Source: a virus
Virus record (IMG/VR): IMGVR_UViG_3300035698_035425
Span: 1-29,884 of that record
DNA length: 29,884 nt
Strand: one strand, 5' to 3'
Shown here: piece after piece, positions 1 through 7,112 of the stretch
How the letters are laid out: each line of letters begins with the position of its first letter
Numbering within the stretch: position 1 is the stretch's first letter
Notes under the pieces: model-generated
Database searches by the model: none
What the model saw: only the letters and a program-made list of their open reading frames with translations
What the model was told of the DNA's origin: nothing
Made by a program: the position numbers and the translations under genes

Positions 1-297
1 ATGAGCGACTCAGAAAACCAGATGAAAGAGGGTGGGAAATTTGTGTCTGAGTTCACGTTGTGGCGAGGTTATGTGACCAGGGCTCTTGAGGACATGTGCG
101 GAGATATTGAAAAGAACTCCGATTCGATTGGCTCTCAGGGGAAAAAGGTCCATGACAACGCGAAAGAAATCTTTGGCTTAAAAATAAAAGCAGGAATATG
201 GGGGCTATTTGGTGGCATGGTTTCTGGCGTTGCGGCCTTGTTGATATATCTGCTCTCACAATGGTTAAGAACGGGGGCACACCTACCTTCACCATAG
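1..297 (+). CDS. Small single-span membrane protein, holin/XhlA-like architecture
   Basis: A 98-residue protein whose ATG is the first base of the window, so its ribosome binding site and any upstream start cannot be seen. Residues 1-60 are polar and look helical. Residues about 64-88 form one hydrophobic segment rich in Gly, Ala and Leu (AGIWGLFGG...ALLIYLLSQW), followed by a short tail. A soluble helix followed by a C-terminal membrane anchor is the architecture of XhlA/haemolysin-like phage proteins and some holin accessory proteins, but I see no diagnostic motif. It lies upstream of the scaffold and capsid genes, which is not the usual place for a lysis gene. A virion- or assembly-associated membrane protein is equally possible. 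The coding call is solid and the function is open. Confidence 0.7.
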   Translation: MSDSENQMKEGGKFVSEFTLWRGYVTRALEDMCGDIEKNSDSIGSQGKKVHDNAKEIFGLKIKAGIWGLFGGMVSGVAALLIYLLSQWLRTGAHLPSP

Positions 298-298
298 T

Positions 299-339
299 TT
301 GAAAAAAAATTAAAAATAAGAAAGTTTATGTATTATAAT
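299..339 (+). promoter_or_regulatory. Candidate promoter upstream of the scaffold/capsid genes
   Basis: The AT-rich gap after the first gene contains a perfect TATAAT at 334-339, about 50 bases before the next ATG. A TTGAAA lies at 299-304, but the spacing (29 bases) is too long for a standard sigma-70 pair, and the bases at normal -35 distance (311-316, taaaaa) are a weak match. It may be a phage late promoter needing an activator, or chance in AT-rich DNA. This is one of the few real gaps in the window and it precedes the capsid genes, which supports a promoter. Confidence 0.35.
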
Positions 340-389
340 GAGCATCGTGATTGAAAGTAAACAGATCTAAAAACAAAAGGAGAGGTCTT

Positions 390-1121
390 ATGGAAAACAA
401 AGAGAATCAGGGCTTAGATAACCTCCTCAAGGATATCGATTCTTTTTTAGCTGCGAAAGATGAACGTGTCGTAAAAGCTAAAGAAGACGATGACGAGGTG
501 AAGGACGAGAAGAAGGAAGAGAAGAAAGAAGAAAAAGAAGAGAAGAGTGCTAAGAAAGCAAAAGATGAAGATGATAAGAAAGAAGAAAAAACTGAAAAGG
601 GTCCAGCCGAAGGCGGTGAAGATAACATTGGGCATGTGAAGGATCTTCCCTCTGACGCTGCTGGTTGGTCCAGCAAGAAATCCTTCGAGGCAAGCCCAGA
701 ATACCAGGAGTTAATTATGCTAAGAAAAGCGGAAGAAGATCGTAAATTTGAAACCATGAACAAGAGTTTTTCAACTCTTGCTGATGGACTGTCAGTATTG
801 ACGAAGAAGGTTGAAGAGATGTCAAAGGCTCCTGTTTCTGAGCCGAAGTCTGTTGACGGGTTAAAGGTCCTTGAAAAGGGAGTCGACACCACGAAGACAG
901 AGGTTGTAGACAATATTGCGAAGTCTCTCGAAGGGATGCCCGCTCCATTGCGTAAAGCAAAAGTTGCGAATGTTCTTTTTGAGGATGGCGTAAAGAAGGG
1001 GCTCTTAGGAGCAGAGGATGTAGCGGAGTATGAATTCTGTGGCCGTATCAAGGACTCTGAAAAACGTCGTGTTTCAGAAGTCATTGTGCGTAAGGCTCTT
1101 AACGAAGGTACTTTGGTATAA
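390..1121 (+). CDS. Putative capsid scaffolding / head core protein
   Basis: A 243-residue protein immediately upstream of the major capsid gene. The start chosen is ATG at 390, because a strong ribosome site (aaaggagagg, 376-385) sits just before it. A longer reading from TTG at 351 has no such site. Residues about 20-85 are an extreme Lys/Glu/Asp-rich segment (runs such as KKEEKKEEKEEK), predicted helical or disordered. The middle has coiled-coil character, and the C-terminal 60 residues are a mixed-charge helical region (EGMPAPLRKAKVANVLFEDG). Charge, predicted helicity and position just before the capsid gene fit a scaffold or internal core protein. I see no prohead protease catalytic motif. 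Assignment rests mainly on gene order. A decoration or internal head protein is the main alternative. Confidence 0.55.
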   Translation: MENKENQGLDNLLKDIDSFLAAKDERVVKAKEDDDEVKDEKKEEKKEEKEEKSAKKAKDEDDKKEEKTEKGPAEGGEDNIGHVKDLPSDAAGWSSKKSFEASPEYQELIMLRKAEEDRKFETMNKSFSTLADGLSVLTKKVEEMSKAPVSEPKSVDGLKVLEKGVDTTKTEVVDNIAKSLEGMPAPLRKAKVANVLFEDGVKKGLLGAEDVAEYEFCGRIKDSEKRRVSEVIVRKALNEGTLV

Positions 1122-1153
1122 ACAAAATTAATTAACGATATGAGGAGGAACAA

Positions 1154-2689
1154 ATGGATGTGAATACACTTTTCGGCCCTGATGCTTTTGCCGCTGATAC
1201 GGACTTAGTCGATAATCTGACTAAAGCCCTTACAGCTGGCTATGGCTACGAGGGTGCGCCCGGTTCTTTAACGGGTGGTGGTGCGTTACAGGTTGAATCG
1301 TTGGACAATACGTTGAAGTCAGTTACATGGTCTTATCAGCATCTTAAATTTTGGCCCGTCATTCCGAAAGATAAGGCGTTTAACACGGTTGAGCAGTTCA
1401 ATCGTCAAACGACTTATGGTTCGCAGCAAGAGGGTGGTTTCTTTGACGCAGAACTTGGGTTCTCGCCTCAGCCTCAAGATGCTAACTTCTTTCGTGACTA
1501 CCAGAAGGTGCGTTACATCGGAACTCAGCGTTCCGTTACGCATCCGTTAACTCTGGTTCGCACAGCGCATGCTCCGGCAGTCGCTTTGCAGATCAAAGCT
1601 GGTACGATGTGGATTTTAGAACAGATGGAACGTCAGTTGTGGATGGCGAATGGTTATTTTCAGAATGCTGCCGATGGTACGTACACTGGTAATACGACTG
1701 CCCTCCCAGCTTCGTCTTTGAAGTTTAATGGTGTGGATCAGCAGATCCGTTCCGGTATCTCGAATCCAAAGGTTCAGTACACTGGTTTCGACGGATACGG
1801 CCCGGCTCTTTCCCCAGTTAAGGATCAGGCTGGTTCGGTTCCTGATGAAGATGATATTACGGATTGGGCATATGTGCAGGCTGCCAACTTTGGCGTTCCT
1901 GGAACGGCTTTCTGGCCGCTCAAGGCTCTCGCTGACGTTAGTCGCACGATGTTGCCAAAAGAACGTATTGTTCCGCCAGGACAAGAAGGACGCGGTGGTT
2001 TCTTGATGTCTGAGTTCATCGCTGGTTCTGGTGTTTTTAAGATGGCTGGTTCACGTTTCTTGGAGCCTAAGCGTTCTCCATTAACCGCAGCTTCATCTGG
2101 TTACACGGATCCGTATGGCGTTTCGTCTTATAACCCGCCTGCGACTCCAGTTTTAATCGCTGTTGGTGGTCTCGCAACTGATTCAGGTGTTGAGGCGGAT
2201 GCAACTTCCACTCTTGCTGCTGGTAACTTTTATTACAGGGTTGCTGCAGTGAATAACGTCGGTGAGTCGCTTGCTTGCTCCGATCCGGGTGGTGTGCTTG
2301 CTGATTTACTGATTGCAGTTGCTGCTGGCCAACGCGCTAAGATCGCAATTGCGCAGCCTCTTGCTGGTGCGGCACCTTCGCATTACGCGATTTATCGTTC
2401 CAGTGTTCAGGGGTCTGGTTGGGAATTCATCGGCTTTGTTGCCCGTGAGGTAAACCCAGCTGTCCAGACCTATTTCCGTGATATTGGTGCAATGCATCCT
2501 GGCCTTGGCCATGCATATCTCATGCAGATGGATGCTGATAATATCGTTTGGCGTCAGTTAGCGCCATTGATGAAGATGGATCTGGCGATCATCGGTCCTG
2601 CGTATCGTTGGATGCAGTTGCTCTACGGTACCCCGATTGTGTTTGCTTCGCTTCACCACTCGATCATGGATAATATTGGTCGTGCGTAA
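1154..2689 (+). CDS. Major capsid protein with Ig/FN3-like insertion
   Basis: A 511-residue protein with a near-consensus ribosome site (gaggagg, 1142-1148) and a strong terminator right after it, the signature of a very highly expressed virion gene. Residues 1-325 and about 450-511 look like an HK97-fold capsid core. The N-terminal part contains segments such as WPVIPKDKAFNTVEQFNRQT and HPLTLVRTAHAPA, and the C-terminal part contains MKMDLAIIGPAYRWMQLLYG. Between them, residues about 328-445 form a fibronectin/Ig-like module. It begins after a Pro-rich linker (NPPATPVLIAVGG), contains FYYRVAAVNNVGES and HYAIYRSS strands, and ends near TYFRDIG. Such an insertion would probably project from the capsid surface. 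The role is inferred from size, position and expression signals; the family match is from memory rather than alignment. Confidence 0.8.
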   Translation: MDVNTLFGPDAFAADTDLVDNLTKALTAGYGYEGAPGSLTGGGALQVESLDNTLKSVTWSYQHLKFWPVIPKDKAFNTVEQFNRQTTYGSQQEGGFFDAELGFSPQPQDANFFRDYQKVRYIGTQRSVTHPLTLVRTAHAPAVALQIKAGTMWILEQMERQLWMANGYFQNAADGTYTGNTTALPASSLKFNGVDQQIRSGISNPKVQYTGFDGYGPALSPVKDQAGSVPDEDDITDWAYVQAANFGVPGTAFWPLKALADVSRTMLPKERIVPPGQEGRGGFLMSEFIAGSGVFKMAGSRFLEPKRSPLTAASSGYTDPYGVSSYNPPATPVLIAVGGLATDSGVEADATSTLAAGNFYYRVAAVNNVGESLACSDPGGVLADLLIAVAAGQRAKIAIAQPLAGAAPSHYAIYRSSVQGSGWEFIGFVAREVNPAVQTYFRDIGAMHPGLGHAYLMQMDADNIVWRQLAPLMKMDLAIIGPAYRWMQLLYGTPIVFASLHHSIMDNIGRA

Positions 2690-2711
2690 GGCTTAAGAAT
2701 AATGATAGCTC

Positions 2712-2748
2712 AAAAGGGGGCGGGGGCGGAAACTGCCCCGCCCCTTTT
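2712..2748 (+). terminator. Strong GC-rich intrinsic terminator after the capsid gene
   Basis: An inverted repeat lies just after the capsid stop. The left arm at 2712-2729 pairs with the right arm at 2733-2748. The inner stem GGGGCGG/CTGCCCC has an AAA loop and one G-T wobble. The outer stem CGGGG/CGCCCC-side and AAAA/TTTT continues it, with two bulged G residues (2716, 2722). The right arm ends in TTTT followed by AAG. This is about 17 paired bases. It should end or attenuate transcription and protect the 3' end of the capsid message. Confidence 0.85.
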
Positions 2749-2773
2749 AAGCATAAAAATAAAAGGAGCAGTC

Positions 2774-3088
2774 ATGGACGCTAAAAACATGTATGAGACA
2801 GGCAATCTTTCATTGTGTCCTTACTTGGCGATGAATGGTCTTAAATACGTTGGTATAAAAAAACAAAATACGAGTAAAAAGTATATATTCATTTTTGAAG
2901 ATGATAAGTTTCAGGGCACAGATTTAGCGATGGGCTTTTTAAATAGTGATGAAAGAAAATATAAGAATTTTTGGAGTTACTTCAGGAATGAATTAGCGAA
3001 TGCCTCAATAAGTGCTAGAGGAGAGCGTTTAGAGAAAAACTCTAAGATGAGTTATGGGGACCAAGATCTTGACCTTGATAGGAGATAA
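2774..3088 (+). CDS. DUF5659-like small protein
   Basis: A 104-residue protein starting at ATG 2774, with ribosome site aaaggag at 2762-2768. An upstream in-frame start at 2702 is rejected, because that reading would translate straight through the terminator hairpin. The sequence has the pattern I associate with DUF5659: a conserved start (LSLCPYLAMNGLKYVGIK), a central strand (KKYIFIFEDD), then a short helix region ending in an F..YF.NEL motif. That family is small, uncharacterised and found in phages and bacteria. The C-terminal 20 residues are charged and probably disordered. It is the first gene after the capsid terminator, so expression needs read-through or its own promoter, which I cannot see clearly. 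Confidence 0.6.
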   Translation: MDAKNMYETGNLSLCPYLAMNGLKYVGIKKQNTSKKYIFIFEDDKFQGTDLAMGFLNSDERKYKNFWSYFRNELANASISARGERLEKNSKMSYGDQDLDLDRR

Positions 3089-3094
3089 TTATGG
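3077..3094 (+). promoter_or_regulatory. Translation initiation region, copy 1 of an 18-base repeat
   Basis: The 18 bases gataggagataattatgg span the ribosome site and ATG of the beta-helix gene at 3091. An identical 18-base copy precedes the tail sheath gene (10916-10933). The AGGAG core lies 6 bases before the ATG. This copy also carries the stop codon of the upstream gene (TAA, 3086-3088), so it serves two reading functions. Confidence 0.6.
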
Positions 3095-4290
3095 TAGATG
3101 CATTGACTGCTCTGCAAAGAAGATTGCTCAATAAATACGACCCGGCTATGTCTAAAGTTGATCTAGCTGCTTTGTTGGAACGGGCTCTTGAGAGTGGCGG
3201 TGCAATTTATGGTGAAGCTGAGGATGTGATTTATGTGAACCCAGCTGCTGCCGATAATGGTGACGGCTCTCCAGCTAACCCATTTAACAATTTGGTAGAC
3301 GCCAATGCTGCTGCTCGTCTTTGGGACACTATTATAGTTCAGGGTTCCATTGATTTTCAGTGGCCAGGTGATCCATATGCGTCTGCTCCATCAAGCGCCA
3401 CCCAGATTGATGATTTTGTATTAAAGAGTGGCACAAACTACCACTTCTTTGGCTCATTCTTTATTTCTGGCAGGTGCCGTTGGGACGAAGGCCCCTGGGC
3501 TGGTATTTGGGGCACAAGAGTTGACGGCCACGGTTCTTATTATTCAATTAATGCTGGACAACTTTCTGGTACAGATGCTTGGCTTGAATTGGCCAACACA
3601 GAGAAATTTGCGGTGATATTTGAGAATTTAAATATGTTCTTCGATGGGTTTGAATTATTACATATTGATGACATTATAAATGTTGAAAGTGGGGCCATAT
3701 GTGGGTTACAATTTGATAATTGTAAGATTAACATAGAAGATGCCACTACATTCATGGTCAGTGAATCTGTTAGTAGTGCTGTTACTGTGAATGGTGGGCT
3801 CATAGAAGGTCAGCGTAGAACAATCTTTGATTGTACTGATGGTCAAATTAATCTTAATGACAATGCTCGTATAATAAATACGGGGGTGTTTAAAGAGACC
3901 ATTGAAATTCAAGGTTCCGCAGTGTTGACGGTTAAGGGGGCCACTGTTGAAAACAAAGGAACCCCACCAGCTGTTTATATGGACGGCCCAAATACTACTT
4001 GTAAGGTAGATGCTTCAAGTCTAATTAAAACACAGGGTACAAATGCATTGACCAGGGACAACCCATCGGCGGACATTTATACCGCTCCAGTTTTTTCTGG
4101 GAATTTTGATATTGGAATTGGGTCCAAAATTTCGCTTGGTGAAGGTGCTACATATGATTATGTGGCTGGTGATCCCGTAGCATTGGGGCTTTTCGGTACG
4201 TCTGGCCAGTTAGCGACAGACACAACGTCTGGTCCTGGGTTTAATTCATACATTTGTATAGGAAACAACAATTGGACTATCTTGCCATAG
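3091..4290 (+). CDS. Parallel beta-helix (pectate-lyase-like) virion protein
   Basis: A 399-residue protein. After a helical N-terminus (residues 1-45, with QRRLLNKYDP) comes a motif typical of DUF1565/pectate-lyase-like entries, VIYVNPAAADNGDGSPANPF (about 47-66). Then follow many short beta-rich rungs rich in Asn, Gly, Ile and Val (INVESGAICGLQFDNCKINI, AVTVNGGLIEG, GQINLNDNARIINTG), consistent with a right-handed beta-helix to about residue 330. The C-terminus (SFNSYICIGNNNWTILP-like) is a small compact cap. Beta-helix proteins of phages are usually tailspikes with polysaccharide-binding or lyase activity, but here the gene sits in the head module rather than with tail fibres. A head fibre or decoration role is therefore plausible. 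Its ribosome site is identical to that of the sheath gene, suggesting high expression. No catalytic residues can be assigned by eye. Confidence 0.65.
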   Translation: MVDALTALQRRLLNKYDPAMSKVDLAALLERALESGGAIYGEAEDVIYVNPAAADNGDGSPANPFNNLVDANAAARLWDTIIVQGSIDFQWPGDPYASAPSSATQIDDFVLKSGTNYHFFGSFFISGRCRWDEGPWAGIWGTRVDGHGSYYSINAGQLSGTDAWLELANTEKFAVIFENLNMFFDGFELLHIDDIINVESGAICGLQFDNCKINIEDATTFMVSESVSSAVTVNGGLIEGQRRTIFDCTDGQINLNDNARIINTGVFKETIEIQGSAVLTVKGATVENKGTPPAVYMDGPNTTCKVDASSLIKTQGTNALTRDNPSADIYTAPVFSGNFDIGIGSKISLGEGATYDYVAGDPVALGLFGTSGQLATDTTSGPGFNSYICIGNNNWTILP

Positions 4291-4309
4291 TTGTTTAGGA
4301 GGCATTAGT

Positions 4310-4684
4310 ATGCCAGGAAATCTTTCTTTAAGAGTAATCGGTGATTTAGGCGAATGCAATGTGCAGACTTTTGAGTTCTATCCGGGAGAGGATAGGACGA
4401 TGACTTTTCAACTCTATGGTGTTGATAACGATCAAAGGATTTGTATCTCGGCTACCGCTGTGAAAACGATGTATCTGCCTGGGACACCGAATACTCTTCA
4501 GGTTAATGATGCCGATATTACTGTAAATGCGGATGATTCGAGTATTTTTTCTTTTGCGGTGACAGCCGCTATGAGTGAGTTGATGATTTCAGGGTCTGTT
4601 CAGTTCAATTATGTTGTCGGCGCTATTACGAGAATCGCATACTTAGAGTATGGGCAGAAGAGGCTCGTGCCTCTAGCGGGGTAA
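4310..4684 (+). CDS. Hypothetical beta-sandwich-like head protein
   Basis: A 124-residue protein with a consensus ribosome site (aggagg, 4297-4302). The sequence alternates hydrophobic and polar residues in a way that suggests an all-beta fold: an N-terminal strand pair (LSLRVIGDL, VQTFEFYPGEDRTMTFQLY), a middle with ITVNADDSSIFSFAV, and a C-terminal pair (SGSVQFNYVV, RIAYLEYGQKRLVPL). The FYPGEDRTMTFQLY segment faintly recalls Ig-like N-domains of baseplate upper proteins, but the head-module location argues against that. No recognised motif. It ends one base before the connector gene, so the two are probably translated together. Confidence 0.55.
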   Translation: MPGNLSLRVIGDLGECNVQTFEFYPGEDRTMTFQLYGVDNDQRICISATAVKTMYLPGTPNTLQVNDADITVNADDSSIFSFAVTAAMSELMISGSVQFNYVVGAITRIAYLEYGQKRLVPLAG

Positions 4685-4685
4685 T

Positions 4686-5486
4686 ATGTCTGAAACTACG
4701 ATAATCTTTCCAGAAAATGCTGTTTCTACGCCGGGTTTTGATCGTTTTGAGTCCATGGTGACGGCTAAAGATGTTTGGAGCCGTTATCTCCATGGTGTTG
4801 ATGTGCGTGATAACACTGGTGATGAGTTGTCTGAAAAGACAACTGAATTTGCTATTGATGCCGCGATTTCACTTCTTGAGCATGATCTTGAGATGACGAT
4901 TACACCAACCGCGTATGCTGAGGATCATGATTACAAGATGGAAGATTACTGGAACTGGGGCTTCCTGCAGATGCAGCATAAGCCCATCATCAGTGTGGAG
5001 AGTTTTGAGCTGACAATTGATCCAGCGAATGCGAACATCCGTTATCCTAATGATTGGGTCAGGATTCAGCGAATGGCTGGTCAACTTCAGGTGGCTCCTA
5101 TCTCTGGTGCTGTTGGGGCTTTCAATATCGGGAACATGTCGTTTTTACCACGACTTTTAATGTTCAACTCTACATTCCCGAACTTTTTCCATGTGAACTA
5201 TACCGCTGGTTTTGAGCAGAATAAGATGCCTAAGCTCATAACACAGGCTATAGGAATTTTGGCTGCGCTTGATATTTTGAATATTGCTGGTGATCTTGTC
5301 CTCGGTGCTGGTATTGCTGCGACATCGATTGGTATCGATGGTTTGTCCCAGTCAATTACGTCTACTGCTTCAGCTGAAAACACAGCTTATGGAGCTAGGA
5401 TTAAACTGTACCAGGCTCAGATGAAAAAGATCATGGGCGTTCTCAGGAAATATTACGGGAAAACTGTTAAACATACGGTGTGCTAA
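4686..5486 (+). CDS. Head-tail connector (gp6/gp15-like adaptor)
   Basis: A 266-residue protein with the features of phage adaptor proteins that dock under the portal. The N-terminal half contains a helical segment with AIDAAISLLEHDLEMTITP, followed by the typical beta-turn region (HKPIISVESFELTI) in which a Pro-Ile-x-Ser-Val motif precedes a strand. The middle has FHVNYTAGFEQNKMPKLI followed by a long hydrophobic helix (QAIGILAALDILNIAGD), as in gp6-like proteins. The C-terminus (ARIKLYQAQMKKIMGVLRKYYG) is a basic helix. It starts one base after the previous stop and its own TAA overlaps the next ATG by one base (TAATG). The portal gene must lie outside this window. Confident in the adaptor class, less so in the exact subfamily. 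Confidence 0.75.
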   Translation: MSETTIIFPENAVSTPGFDRFESMVTAKDVWSRYLHGVDVRDNTGDELSEKTTEFAIDAAISLLEHDLEMTITPTAYAEDHDYKMEDYWNWGFLQMQHKPIISVESFELTIDPANANIRYPNDWVRIQRMAGQLQVAPISGAVGAFNIGNMSFLPRLLMFNSTFPNFFHVNYTAGFEQNKMPKLITQAIGILAALDILNIAGDLVLGAGIAATSIGIDGLSQSITSTASAENTAYGARIKLYQAQMKKIMGVLRKYYGKTVKHTVC

Positions 5487-6418
5487 TGAAAAATTATCTT
5501 GGACCTACATTATTAGATTTGTATGGGATGCGCCCTCTGAAGAAGGCCCGAAGCAAGTTTACCTTGGACGAGGCCAAAGCAGTTGGTGCTTCTGTCGGTA
5601 TCGATTGGGATAGCTCCCCATTTGATGCTGAACAGTTTCTGATGGGCCTTAATGTGGAATTAGAGCATGGGCTGAAGCATCCTGACACCAATGTCACGAA
5701 TGATGATGAGATTGCTACAGGTAAAATTGCTTTAGTTCATTTGAATGAAAAAGCTAATTATTATGATAAATTGAAGCTCGTAGAGAAAGCCTTTCTTCGT
5801 GCTTTGGATGCTGAATTTGATAAGTACCTCAATAAAAGCTTAAGCCAGAGGATTTTAGTTCCCCATGATTTTGTGGATAAGTTTGGTGGGTTTTTAGGAA
5901 TTGAGAAATCCGCCAGAGGTGAAGCGAAGCCTGGGCATCGCTATATTCGCAGAGAAGGTGTCCCAGGAAACTATACCTACATTTATGAAGAGACCGACGA
6001 TACTATTGGCGGCGAAGAAGCTATCCCTCAGAAACTCAAAAAACTGCTCCTTGAGTACAAGGAAGCAAAAGATAATGGGGAAGAAGGTGTGGCTGAGAAG
6101 TTGAAGCAAAAGATTAAAAATAACGCTGGAATCCTCAAATTGGACCTTAAGGATAAAGACCGTAAAAAAGCAATGTGGGAAATGACGAAAGAAGAGTTTG
6201 TGTCTTTTGCCACAAAATTGGACGATGAACTCTCTGATGCCAGAGGTTTAATGACAATGCATGAAGAAATAGTGTATGATGCTATTGTTTTTCAGGGGGT
6301 TGCTGTCCCAGATAAGGTAAGAGAAGAGTACCCGCAATTTAAGGACTTAAAAAAGAAAGAGTCTGAAAAGGGTGAGGCGAAAGATGATAAAGAAGATAAA
6401 AAAGGGAAAGAAGATTAA
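5486..6418 (+). CDS. DUF5661 protein with polyvalent-protein-type motifs
   Basis: A 310-residue protein starting at ATG 5486, which overlaps the connector stop (TAATG). Residues about 45-105 match the DUF5661 pattern: FDAEQFLMGLNVELEHG, then TNVTNDDEIATGKIALVHL and a YYDKL close. Residues 150-169 are an aromatic/basic stretch (GHRYIRREGVPGNYTYIYEE). Residues about 230-242 read WEMTKEEFVSFA, and residues 259-285 contain GVAVPDKVREEYP. The last three motifs are of the kind I recall from phage polyvalent proteins and large mobile-element methylase/helicase proteins, where they link domains. Residues 180-225 and the final 25 residues are Lys/Glu-rich helix or disorder. DUF5661 has no known function. 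The position between connector and other head genes suggests a virion or packaged protein, which is inference. Confidence 0.7.
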   Translation: MKNYLGPTLLDLYGMRPLKKARSKFTLDEAKAVGASVGIDWDSSPFDAEQFLMGLNVELEHGLKHPDTNVTNDDEIATGKIALVHLNEKANYYDKLKLVEKAFLRALDAEFDKYLNKSLSQRILVPHDFVDKFGGFLGIEKSARGEAKPGHRYIRREGVPGNYTYIYEETDDTIGGEEAIPQKLKKLLLEYKEAKDNGEEGVAEKLKQKIKNNAGILKLDLKDKDRKKAMWEMTKEEFVSFATKLDDELSDARGLMTMHEEIVYDAIVFQGVAVPDKVREEYPQFKDLKKKESEKGEAKDDKEDKKGKED

Positions 6419-6776
6419 ATTAAGTAAGAATTTTTGGTCCGATGAATGGGACTGTCATTGTTCCCATAGGGATTGCACTCATACTTTTATTTCAACTGAT
6501 TTGGTTAAGGAGTTGCAGAAAAAAAGAAGTGAGTGGAAGAGAGCCATTGTTTTGTCAAGTGGGTATCGTTGTCCTTATTGGAATAAGAAAAAGGGTGGTG
6601 CCAGGAAGAGCCAGCATCTTTTAGGAACAGCCGCTGATATTGCGGTCGCTGGCAAGAGCCCATCCTGGGTCGCAGATAACTGTGAGGACTTTAATGGACT
6701 CGGTCGTTACCCGAAGCACGGTTTCACACATGTCGATGTCAGAGGTGGCAAAAAACAGCGATGGAAGGAGCGGTAA
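6384..6776 (+). CDS. Peptidase M15-family peptidoglycan hydrolase
   Basis: A 130-residue protein starting at ATG 6384, overlapping the preceding gene by 35 bases; ggtgagg at 6371-6377 is the likely ribosome site. It has the complete zinc-peptidase signature of the M15/Peptidase_M15_3 type: SSGYRCP (58-64), SQHLLGTAADI (76-86, zinc ligands H78 and D85) and GFTHVDVRG (113-121, third ligand H116, with D118 likely catalytic). The N-terminal part carries a Cys/His cluster (CHCSHRDC, 24-31) that may be structural. Enzymes of this family cut D-Ala peptide bonds in peptidoglycan (carboxypeptidase or endopeptidase). The protein is very basic (pI high, KK-rich termini). It has no signal peptide, so it is either an endolysin needing a holin or a virion component. 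Its place in the head module is atypical for an endolysin. Confidence 0.88.
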   Translation: MIKKIKKGKKIKLSKNFWSDEWDCHCSHRDCTHTFISTDLVKELQKKRSEWKRAIVLSSGYRCPYWNKKKGGARKSQHLLGTAADIAVAGKSPSWVADNCEDFNGLGRYPKHGFTHVDVRGGKKQRWKER

Positions 6777-7112
6777 ATGTCTGCCAAAAAAGTAGATAAT
6801 GATAAGAACCCAAGAGGGCAAGATCGCCCTAAAGATGGATCTGGAGCTGGGCAAGGTAAGCCTGGTGGCCAACGTGGTGGGAAAAACACCGAAGATTGCC
6901 TTGATGGAGGGCCTGGTCATGGCCAAGGCGGTGGGCGAGGCAAAGGCACGGGGAGAAAAGATTCTAAGAAAAGAGCTAAAAAAGCTTTTGAATATATCCG
7001 TGAACTATTAAAAGCGTATCAAGAGAGTTCTGATGCCCTTCTTTTAGCCAGAATTTATGATCTTATGGATGATATTAAAAAAGGAATGGAGGCTGATGAT
7101 GAAAAAGAGTGA
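6777..7112 (+). CDS. Gly-rich disordered protein with C-terminal helix
   Basis: A 111-residue protein whose ATG follows the M15 stop with no gap. Residues about 8-60 are a low-complexity Gly/Lys/Arg/Gln-rich segment (GGPGHGQGGGRGKGTGRKDS and related), certainly disordered and strongly basic. Residues about 62-105 are an amphipathic helix (KKAFEYIRELLKAYQESSDA... and IYDLMDDIKKGM). No family is recognised. A basic disordered arm joined to a helix is compatible with DNA or RNA binding or with lining the capsid interior, but that is only suggestive. It overlaps the next gene by 14 bases. Confidence 0.6.
   Translation: MSAKKVDNDKNPRGQDRPKDGSGAGQGKPGGQRGGKNTEDCLDGGPGHGQGGGRGKGTGRKDSKKRAKKAFEYIRELLKAYQESSDALLLARIYDLMDDIKKGMEADDEKE

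Noticed and set aside
351-389. Longer N-terminus of the scaffold gene from a TTG start
   Set aside because: No ribosome site before 351, while ATG 390 has a strong one. The extra residues would be read through that ribosome site.
407-1153. A 248-codon open frame on the minus strand opposite the scaffold gene
   Set aside because: It is Ser/Phe-rich, the mirror of the Lys/Glu repeats on the plus strand, and has no ribosome site. It is an artefact of compositional bias.
2702-2773. Longer N-terminus of the DUF5659-like gene
   Set aside because: It would be translated across the terminator hairpin, and ATG 2774 has its own ribosome site.
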